Source: Chara braunii (lineage: Eukaryota > Streptophyta > Charophyceae > Charales > Characeae). From it: 25,423 nucleotides of DNA. The DNA lies in assembly GCA_003427395.1 (NCBI GenBank), contig BFEA01000051.1, positions 3,510,472 to 3,535,894 of the forward strand, given 5' to 3'. Both the position numbers and the translations under genes were made by a program. Every line of letters begins with the position of its first letter. Position 1 is the first letter of the stretch. The notes under the pieces were generated by a model. The model did no database searches. It saw nothing but the letters and a program-made list of their open reading frames with translations, and was not told the DNA's origin. This document shows, piece after piece, positions 17,996 to 25,423 of the stretch.

Positions 17996-18160
17996 GAGAT
18001 AGGGTGATGGTTAGATAAGTAGATAGATAGATAATTGGATAGATAGATAGGGGGATAGGGAGATAGGTAGTAGGGAGGCGGGTAGATAGGAAAGATTGAC
18101 ATGTAAATTGATAGATAGATAGGTAGATGGATATGTAGATAGATAGATACCTAGGCGATA
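17691..18160. repeat. GATA/GATAGG-type microsatellite array
   Basis: Variants of GATAGATA, GATAGGTAGATA and GGGAGATAGG fill about 470 bp, with a pure (GATA)n core at about 17941-17993. ATTACATTACATTACACA interrupts it at about 17910. Minus-strand frames are Tyr/Leu/Ser/Ile repeats and are not genes. Confidence 0.9.
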
Positions 18161-18438
18161 GATGTGCTTCGCTTTTCCAGTGTATTTTTTCGACGCGAAG
18201 TTCTAGCAACTCTTCCCTTTAACTTTTTGGTTCCTTCATTGATATTTTTCGTTGATTATGCCACACCAGTGGTTGATGTCCTGCGCCACTAATGTACGGT
18301 CATCGTTTGGTCTTGGATGCAGCTTCTATATTTGTTGCCTGCCTCACGCAGTCACTTGTCCATTGCGACACCCGTTCAATCAGCATTGTTGCACGCAACG
18401 GTTGTTGTTTTTGCTGCAGCCTCGTGGTGGTAAACACC

Positions 18439-20265
18439 ATGGCGTCCACGAGCAGACGACGAGGACCCGCGGCATACCCACCCTTCGAGCCTCTTCCTGA
18501 TTGGAAACAAGAGGACTTAAAGCGTTCACATGCGGTTTGGCACTGGGTGGTTAAAGGTCAGGAGTGGGGTGTGGTGGGGGGTGGAAACTTCCTCAAGCGT
18601 TGCCGCCTATGCGACGAGGTGTTTCCCGGTTCATGATCGAAGGGCAGTGGAACACTTCACGAAAACGAAGGTGCATTGCCCTCGACGGACGACTGAGATA
18701 CTATGGCGCTTGCAGCGCCACGGAGCACAACTTCGGGATTCTTTGTCGCAGAGGTTGGCCACGGAGTATGCAGATGCGATGGAGGAGGAACTGGCCGTGG
18801 AGGATCTGGTTGGACGTGGCACTGTTGCGCTCGCTGATGCGGCCGCCACGCAGACACAAACCAATGGAGGAGAGGACGGGAGAGGTGCTACAGGGCCACA
18901 TGGTGGGCAACAAGACTATCCTGCCAGAGATGTCGCGGATGATGTTCGTGAGCGTTTGCGAGCGCTCGTCGGTATGGGGGATGGAGGTGACGAGAGGGGG
19001 GCGAGAGGGACTCATACCACATCGACGGCCTCCACACAGGTCGCACTCCGAGGAAGACAAACGACCTTGGATCCGCTTTTGGGAAACAAGGTGCAAAATG
19101 ATCTCGATCGTTTGTTGACACTTGCAATGTACCGCGGCGGCGTGCCGTTCAACTGGCTACGGCTGAAGGAGACACAAAACTATTGGGACTACATTGTCAG
19201 ACTCATGCGGCCGTGCATCGTACCAGCACCACGCCTGCTCTCGTACGAGGGAGTGAGGACGAGGATGATGGATATTATATACCACGAGGTTGCAGCACTC
19301 ATCGCCCCTCAGAAGGCAAAGTGGAAGGACACCGACTGCACCTTGATGACTGACGGTGCCACGGACCACCGCAACAAGCCGATAATGAACTTCATCGCAA
19401 CACAGAAATCAGGGTCAATCCTTATCCGCACCATCGATATGTCGGCACGAGACAAGACAGGCGTGAGTTTGGCAGAGATATGGGAGGGGGTGATACGAGA
19501 TGACATAGGGGTGGAGAATGTGAACGCCATCTGCACAGACAACGCAGAGGTTATGAAGGTTGCAGCGAGTATTCTGCATGACCACCCGGACCCTGCCATC
19601 ACACGTATCCCTTGGATCCCTTGCGTAGCGCATTGCTTGAGCTTGCTGCTTAGAGACATTGCGGCACAACCATGGGTCGCTGAAGTGATAAAGAAAGCGC
19701 ATAAGATCATCAAGTTTATGCGGAACAAGTAAAAGGCGCTCCATATTCATCGATCCGCGAAAGGCGCCTTGGACCTGACACGCCCGACTGACACACGGTT
19801 CGGGACTGCATATATGATGTTGGAGAGGCTATATGAGCAGAGGAAGGTACTTGATGGGGTCGTGTTCTCTGATCATTGGAGAGATGTCCGATGGGCAGGA
19901 GACGCGCATGTGGACGAGCCAGAGGTACGCAGACTTTGCAGATGGGACTGGTGGTGGCAGCAGGTCAAGAAAGTGATGGATGTGATGGAGCCCTGCTACA
20001 CTTTCTTGAGGGCCATGGACTTCGATGGTTCATCACCCCAGGGTTGTGGGATTTGGAGTCCATCCTGCGGGAGGACGGGAGGAAGGTGGTCTTCGACATT
20101 GTGGCGGACAGATGTGTGATGATGCGGCAACCGACACACGCAGCAGCTTACTTGTTGGATCCTCATCGATGTGACATCTCTTTGTTGTCTGATCGCAGCT
20201 CACCCATCGTGCAAAGTACACTTGATCATTTTTGTCGTACTTTGTGCGTGTGCATGTGTGTGTGA
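18439..20265 (+). pseudogene. hAT-type BED-finger/DUF659 transposase-like protein (broken)
   Basis: From ATG 18439 the protein begins MASTSRRRG. It shows a BED-type zinc finger with RCRLCDEVF (Cys-x2-Cys) and, after a one-base frameshift near 18634, AVEHFTKTKVHC (His-x5-Lys-x-His/Cys). It continues 18530-19732 with a low-complexity Gly/Asp/Glu/Thr linker. A DUF659 domain follows: DCTLMTDGATDHRNKPIMNF (RNase H-like first Asp), NAICTDNAEVM, WIPCVAHCLSLLLRDI and AHKIIKFMRN. An in-frame TAA at 19730 is followed by TDTRFGTAYMMLERL in the same frame. A second frameshift near 20035 leads to WDLESILREDGRKVVFDIVA and AAAYLLDPHR. The family is hAT transposases or domesticated relatives. The C-terminal dimerisation region is missing. 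The gene is dead. Confidence 0.85.
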
Positions 20266-20490
20266 GTACATTGTATGTGCAATCAGACTCGATTTCCTCT
20301 TCTTCCTTGCATGCATGCAAACAGATAGAGATCCAAAGTGGCAGCAGGCGCCCACACAAAGCTTTAGACATATGGAGACCGAGAACACGATTCAGATGCA
20401 AAGTCTCTTCAAACAGTTGAGTGCCCGAACAACTCACTGCCGACACTTTGTTCACCACCTCTGTTCACACACACCCAACTCTGGATCACC
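20238..20490 (+). pseudogene. Possible 3' exon remnant of the hAT gene
   Basis: After the DUF659-related LLDPHR segment the sequence enters a GTGTGTG-rich stretch that begins GTACTTTGTGCGTG and ends GCATGCAAACAG at about 20323. These would be acceptable GT...AG intron ends. The next frame reads DPKWQQAPTQSFRHMETENT, which resembles the region ahead of the hAT dimerisation domain, and stops at 20494. The intron is inference; a simple microsatellite insertion would look similar. Confidence 0.35.
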
Positions 20491-20494
20491 CTGA

Positions 20495-21040
20495 ATATCC
20501 AACACGCACTCACGCTGTACTCCGCTCACACTCACTCACACACTGAACACTATCTCCTTTCTTCAACCCACTTCGGCCACTTTCCACTGGGCCCATGGTG
20601 CACACAGTCCCACATGGTACTTGCTGACTGGACTGAGTGAGACTGGGACTGCGTACCGCTGACTAAGCAAGGTTGGACTCACCACTTGCCCACTTGCCTC
20701 TAGTCTGCTGTGAGCAACGTTGGAAAGGCCACTTCCGGACCTTCCGGAAGCCTACGGTTTTGGCCTTTTGAAACTGTAGCAGCTACAACCTTGACTCAGG
20801 ACTGTAGCAACTACGACCTTGACCTTCCAGAATTGCTACAGCTACGACCTCTACACAACGTTGACCCCTACTCGACAAACCTACAGTTCAAGACCCGACA
20901 ACTACATCGACCTACGACAGTAACTCCTAAAACCCAGGTCACGGGTTCAAACACACAGGGGTACTGTACACGGGTGAGGTGAGGTTTAGGGATCGAGCCC
21001 TGGGATCTGCATCTGCTACTGCAAAGGTGAAAACTGTTTC
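20495..21040. other. Gene-free stretch with small internal repeats
   Basis: CACTCACAC-type words (20500-20560) and two or three diverged copies of CTGTAGCAGCTACAACCTTG / CTGTAGCAACTACGACCTTG / GCTACAGCTACGACC (20776-20855) are seen. A 90-codon frame at 20710-20982 covers the latter and has no recognisable domain. Confidence 0.45.
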
Positions 21041-21045
21041 AGTGT

Positions 21046-21094
<49 letters not shown>

Positions 21095-21260
21095 ACACAC
21101 GCATAGGTAGATACTACATAGTGTGTGTGTGTGTGTGTGTGTCACACACGCATGGGTAGATACTACATAGTGTGTGTGTGTGTGTGTGTGTCACACACGC
21201 ATGGGTAGATACTACATAGTGTGTGTATGTGTGTACATATTGTGTGTGTCGTGTGGTTAT
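21041..21260. repeat. (GT)n-based minisatellite, ~50 bp unit x3
   Basis: A (GT)n run is followed by three copies of TCACACACGCATGGGTAGAT then ACTACATA, each separated by a fresh (GT)n run. Because TGTGTGTG meets CACACAC at each junction, every unit also forms a GTGTGTG/CACACAC hairpin. Cys/His/Thr-repeat frames here are not genes. Confidence 0.9.
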
Positions 21261-21620
21261 GGATAGCGTGTATGTGCGTCTGTGCGTACAGTGTGTAGGC
21301 ATATGCAGCAGCCGCAGCAGTGGGTCTTTCAGACATTCCCGGGATGATTCCCCCAACCCCCAACACCGTTTTTGTTTTTTTTTGTTTTTGCTCCGAATGA
21401 CCTCAAATTTGTTTTGGGGGGTCCCCTGGTAATGCGTGACATAGAGTTTTTTTTTTTTTTTCCCTAAATTAAAAAAAAATGAGTTGTTCGGGATCCCGGA
21501 CAACTCCACACAGGACGTCCGGCCAGGACAACCGGCAATCAGACAACTGGTAGCCTAGATAATTTATTGATTATATAAAAAAATAGAAAGATAAAGTCAT
21601 AAATTATAGGTAAATTTCAG
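21261..21620. other. Gene-free stretch with T and A tracts
   Basis: No gene is recognised. T-rich runs lie at 21369-21390 and 21448-21461, with A9 near 21470. ACAACTCCACACAGGACGTC and CCGGCCAGGACAACCGG form a short CCGG-rich patch. LINE sequence resumes after about 21625. Confidence 0.45.
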
Positions 21621-21627
21621 TATTAAA

Positions 21628-22234
21628 CGTAATCTATAAAATTTTGGCAAAGGCAATTATCATCCACTTGGCAAACGTCCTTCCTGACTTAGTCGGATGG
21701 GAATAAGGCGCCTTTGTCAAGGGATGCTCAATTTTTGAAAATATCCTAACTACAATGCAAGTCCTGGAGATAATTGTGAAAGAAAAGAGCGAGGTTGCCA
21801 TGTTGCTCTTAGATATGGAGAAACCTGGGATGGAACTTAGTGTCCACCGCGTTAGTCAGGATGGACTTTGGAAGGGGTTTTCAGATTTGGGTCAGGGCCA
21901 TATATTCCCAGGCTACATCCTCTGTATTCGTGAACAAAAGATTGTTTGAAGAATTCATGCTCACACGCTCCCTGCGCCAGGAATGCCCCTGGCTCCACTC
22001 CTCTTCGTACTTCGACTAAAAACATTGTTGGATGATATTAGATTTAACCCCAAGATCCTCGGTCTCTCCCTTTCCCCCTCCTTGCAGTGGAAAAGGGGAG
22101 CAATTGCAGACGATTTGACTGTCGCTTGTGAAAATAGCGAGAGTGCACTTAAGAGAGTTTTAGATAGTTACTGTGTCTTATCTGAGGCATCAATAAACAA
22201 ACATAAATCCGTTTATTTTATGCCTACTACATAA
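21628..22234 (+). pseudogene. LINE reverse transcriptase core, resumed after interruption
   Basis: The reading continues the L1-like reverse transcriptase lost at 15620. VIYKILAKAIIIHLANVLPD comes first, then GAFVKG and ILTTMQVLEI. SEVAMLLLDMEK follows, the motif A region, where the usual A-Y-D-R-V is destroyed. A frameshift near 21885 gives AIYSQATSSVFVNKRLFEEF and MLTRSLRQEC. A 1-base loss in a C run near 21987 leads to MPLAPLLFVLRLKTLLDDIR, then GAIADDLTVACENSE (catalytic ADD box with Ile instead of Tyr/Phe) and LSEASINKHKSVYFMPTT. Stops and frameshifts make it non-functional. This enzyme would copy the LINE RNA at the nicked target. Confidence 0.88.
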
Positions 22235-22784
22235 GGTTTGAAGGTTAATTAGGGTCTTCGTCAAATCCCCACCGAGAATTCAAAACGCCTTTTGAGAATT
22301 TTTGTTTCGCTCTCAGATCGCTCAAGGGCACAGGACCAGCTCCTCGCAGACAAAGTTATAGCCCAAGTAAGCTAATGGCAACGGAATCATAGTTTTTCAC
22401 TGTATGGACGAGCACTAGTACTGTCCACTGCAACCTTTTCTTTGCTTTGGTATCCCTTATCTATTGTCAGACTGGGGGAAGAAACCTACACTCAGATCAG
22501 AGAATATGCTACCAAATGTCTGGAAGTTAGACGCCAAAGAAGGAGAAGGTCATATGACGAAGGTGGCATGGCAGACCATAGCCCTTCAAGTAAAAGTGAG
22601 ATCTTGGGTATTTTTAAGGAGCTTCATGATTTACTTTTGAAAGGAAGCCTTAAGCCGAGGGATGGGATGATGGTCCCGATTTCTCGCAGCAGCCTAAGTT
22701 GGGTAATGACCCCACTCTTCAACCGGGTTGTTTGTAGAGGATTCCCAACCTCTATTCCCATTCAGTTATAAAATGGTTATTTCT

Positions 22785-22788
<4 letters not shown>
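22235..22788 (+). pseudogene. LINE ORF2 region downstream of the polymerase
   Basis: Reading in shifting frames, the segment keeps LINE-like words, notably LLWYPLSIV at about 22438, typical of the conserved stretch after the L1 polymerase in plants. Then come EETYTQIREYATKCLEVRRQ and SSKSEILGIFKELHDLLLKG. The frame ends at 22771, shortly before a long AT repeat. A functional C-terminal zinc knuckle or RNase H domain is not visible. Confidence 0.6.

Positions 22789-22858
<70 letters not shown>
22789..22858. repeat. (AT)35 microsatellite
   Basis: Seventy bases of uninterrupted alternating AT, self-complementary and cruciform-prone, sit at the apparent end of the recognisable LINE reading frame. 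Confidence 0.97.
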
Positions 22859-22861
<3 letters not shown>

Positions 22862-23170
22862 CGCGGATTTGACTATGTCCTTCAGATTGTGATTGGATAA
22901 CAAACTTTTTATTGAGCTTCAACTTAACTTTTTGGGAGGATTATTGCCAATTGGGTTATGATGGGACGTTGAACCCAGTTTCCAGCATTGCCCAAGCAGG
23001 GTAATGGCCCCAATACATCTGGGTTGATTGTGGGGAATTCTCGACCGCATCATATCTTCGAAATGAAATGATCAATTTTTTCAAAAAAAAATACCTTCGC
23101 CGTGGGGTTATTTCTACTTTCTGACTTTCAAGTGCCCGCCCTCGAAACTCAAGTGCGGCCAGGGCAAAAT
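22859..23170. other. Probable LINE 3' remnant, otherwise featureless
   Basis: One frame keeps plausible coding-like peptide fragments just after the AT repeat (for example LGYDGTLNPVSSIAQAG). A short A9 tract occurs at about 23082-23091. The LINE 3' end could be here, but no target-site duplication is visible. Confidence 0.35.
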
Positions 23171-23219
23171 GACACTGGAACTCAAGGTACCTCTCTAGGG
23201 AGCCTTGAGTTCAAGTGTC
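23171..23219. repeat. Perfect-but-one hairpin, 17 bp arms
   Basis: GACACTGGAACTCAAGG pairs with CCTTGAGTTCAAGTGTC, one mismatch, 15-base loop. It sits in a 350 bp stretch where TCAAGTG and its complement recur many times (23127-23415), suggesting a larger decayed foldback structure. Confidence 0.7.
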
Positions 23220-23434
23220 GGTGGATACCGCCATCAGTCCAAGTGAGCCTTTTTTTTCCAGCAGGCGATCCTGGTCCAAGATTGGTCAAGCCGTGGAGTT
23301 CGGTTTCAAGTGCAGCCTGTTCAAGGGTTTCCTCAAGTATATTTGGAGCCATAAATCGAGTAAGTGTAAATTAATCATAATTCTTTGTTTAGTGTGTACT
23401 TGAAACTCAAGTCTTTTCAAATGGTATTGAACGA

Positions 23435-24110
23435 GGCTCCAAGTCCCACTAGCATCGCGTAGTTGTAGTTACCTCAACGGTGGGACAAAATTGAATGGAG
23501 GGAAAACTATGTGTGACACAAGTTTGGACGGGAAAGTTTGCCTTTTTCACTGTGTCCATTAGATTATGACAGATCCAACCTGCTCTGTTACTTTGAATCT
23601 CACCTTTCTCCCAAAGAACGAAGGTCGTAGTTCTTACTTTTCCTTTTTTGTGAAGGGAGAAGCACCGCCATCATTGTATTGGCGAGTACGACTCGAACTC
23701 AGAATCTGTTAACACAAATTTTCTGGTAGATCTCATGATGAGGATAGAGGAGCTCTGACCACTGACGCTCCAATAGAAAACAGGCTCCGACAGAGGAAGG
23801 ACAAGTAGAGAAAAAAAAAAAAAAAGGAAAAATTTATCGTATAGCTACGAACGTGTTCACTATCAGGGTGGGTAAGTACACGCCTCGAGAATGACGAGAA
23901 GGAAATTGCGTCAACATTACCAGTGTTAAAGAGCAGCTTTTTTTCTTATTGACGACATCATTTGGTTAGTTTTGGTGGGCCTATTTTTGTTTTGGCGTGG
24001 TTTATAGAAGCCTTCAGATGTATTACTTTTGTGCATCACACACGTTTCCCGCTGAGCTCACTGCATTCCTACCTATAACTACACGATGCTAGTGGGACAC
24101 AACCCCTGGG
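23435..24110. mobile_element. Family B foldback element, copy 3 (676 bp)
   Basis: The left end CCAAGTCCCACTAGCATCGC then GTAGTTGTAG pairs with the right end ACTACACGATGCTAGTGGGA then CACAACCCCTGGG over about 30 bp with few mismatches. The termini match copy 1 (1747) at AGTCCCACTAGCA. This copy is much larger than the others and contains unrelated internal sequence, including a minus-strand tRNA-like sequence at 23680. No transposase frame is seen inside. Confidence 0.65.
23680..23772 (-). other. tRNA-like sequence with long variable region
   Basis: On the minus strand, TCAGTGGTCAGAGC looks like an A box/D arm and GAGTTCGAGTC like a B box. The 5' TTGGAGCG and 3' CGCCAA ends could form an acceptor stem. 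The distance between boxes is longer than in class I tRNAs. Stems are imperfect, so it is a pseudogene or SINE head inside a foldback element. Confidence 0.4.
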
Positions 24111-25340
24111 CTTTTCTTTTGTTAACTTTTTGTCCTCATGCATTTGGGCGCGCGTTAGCACTAACCGGGGATCCATCTTCCCACTGCCGGTTTCAGCTTC
24201 AGGAGACGGCTCGGGGTCGAGCTCCAAACCTGTATAACACCGAGTGCACACTTTGGCAGCGCTGACCCCGACCCTGCCCCTGGCTTTAGGGGTGGACCCC
24301 ACTGTTTTGGGGCAATGCTTTGGAAGACGATTTGTGAGACACCAGATTTATCCGCACCGAGCCGCCAAAACGCTCGAAAATGACATGGCAGTTATTTCCA
24401 CATAGTTGCCTCTTGCCCGTTCCTCATGGTTCGACCATCCTGAGGGGGTAGGCGGGGGGCATCTCCCTCAGTTCGGCCATCCCATGTGGAAAGGAGAGTC
24501 GTGGATTGGGTGAGAACGGAGACAAACAAATGTGAAGTTTCTGTATAGGGAAAGGGAAAGTTTTCCTTATCAGGTAACCGGCACCAACGGACCTGCCAAA
24601 AATTTGTGTGTGGTGGGGTCCGTTTTTTCCTTTCCCATCGTTGGGGCCTACGATTTGGGTTTGGCGGAAGCTTTCCAGGCGCAAACTTATCGCCAGGCAG
24701 TGGGGTCCACCTCTGAACTCCTCACCCCCCCCTCTCCTTTCCCGGCTAGCCCCGCCCTCACACCTTGCCCCTAGAAGCCAAGCATCTCCGCAGACAAACT
24801 AGACATAATTTACTCTACAACCTCCACAAGTCCGATCGTTGGGAGGAAGCTAATGAAGTGGACAGCAATGGGCAAGACATCACGATGGTGACCTATGGAT
24901 GTAGTCATAGTATACGCGACATGGGAAGGAAGAATGGCATCACGAAAAGGGAGTGAACACAAAAGTCCGGATAATGTACTAAAGGTCAAATGGGGATAAG
25001 GGACCTCTTAGGAGGCATTGAATCTGGGGACGGTAAACTGTTGAACAAAGCAAACCCCCCTGGAGTTTAAATCTATCTATGGGACGTTGGGCACGGTTTC
25101 AACAAAGGGTTGTTTTACCGGATGCTGGATTGGTTTCCAACATGTGTTACTCCCACCCAGTAAGAAGAGGGTCATCTGACAGACAATTCCTTTATCTTTG
25201 TGGTTCCCTCATCGCCGCTGAGATGGAGGAGCCGGGTTGCCCAAGAAAGATACTGGCAACTCATACCAGTGGAACGCCTCTTCACGCCATTATTGAACTA
25301 AGATACAGGGGCCCTCCTCGAAGAGAGGCCGTCCTACTCT
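24111..25340. other. Region with no recognised gene
   Basis: Several frames of 60-90 codons are open on both strands (minus 24069-24302 and 24424-24684; plus 24532-24774, 24765-24956 and 25079-25342). None shows a domain I recognise. The last plus frame has ordinary composition, so it is the least unlikely to be real. GTTAGCACTAACCGGGG near 24153 echoes sequence at about 11170. Confidence 0.4.
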
Positions 25341-25423
25341 AAGCCCGGGCACCCTGCTCCCCCATCACCACCCCCGACACCTCCCCCCCCTGCCGGGCCC
25401 GTCCCCTTGTCCCAACTGCCCCC
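25341..25423. repeat. C-rich low-complexity window end
   Basis: The last 80 bases are dominated by CCCC and CCCCCC runs with short interruptions. The minus strand is correspondingly G-rich with G-quadruplex potential. Confidence 0.7.

Noticed and set aside
17611-18209. Tyr/Leu/Ser/Ile-rich membrane-like minus-strand frames
   Set aside because: They are pure translations of the GATA microsatellite.

Overview
This 25.4 kb window looks like repeat-dominated intergenic DNA from a large eukaryotic genome. I see no intact host gene, no rRNA gene and no bacterial-style operon. The recognisable proteins are two broken transposable-element genes. One is a plant-type L1-like LINE with endonuclease and reverse-transcriptase remnants. 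The other is a BED-finger/DUF659 hAT-type transposase-derived protein. These families, the very long homopolymers and microsatellites, and the abundant small foldback elements fit a streptophyte genome. A charophyte alga such as Chara would fit, but that is inference, not something the sequence proves.

Region 1-4,100 is non-coding. It holds nested short inverted-repeat (MITE-like) elements, homopolymers (T29, A57, A38), a G-quadruplex-prone GC-rich patch and a degenerate tRNA-like sequence. Region 4,140-5,210 is purine-rich and contains a tandem array of about 150 bp units. A palindromic mosaic-end sequence of a sequencing library (Nextera mate-pair junction) is embedded in it at 4,573-4,609, flanked by two identical 134 bp copies. 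That is an assembly artefact. Regions 5,560-7,500 and 9,350-10,220 are simple-sequence rich (GA tracts, CAT trinucleotides, CT/GT/GA runs and a 27 bp minisatellite).

Two foldback families recur. Family A is about 121 bp, with termini GGGCCTC. It is present three times (1,033; 3,390; 10,771), each copy flanked by a different 3 bp direct repeat, so it resembles Tourist/PIF-Harbinger MITEs. Family B is built on termini containing AAGTCCCACTAGC or AGGTCCCACTTGC. It is present three times with very different internal lengths (161, about 103 and 676 bp).

From about 11,660 to 22,780 lies one decayed LINE: an ORF1-like region, an apurinic-type endonuclease, a linker, the start of the reverse transcriptase, then the rest of the reverse transcriptase. 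Its reverse transcriptase is interrupted in the same reading direction by about 6 kb (15,620-21,640). The interruption holds a compound satellite of three roughly 750 bp units (pyrimidine tract, TCAA runs, nested palindromes), a GATA-like array, the hAT pseudogene and a GT-based minisatellite. The last 1.3 kb has no recognised gene and becomes strongly C-rich at the window end.
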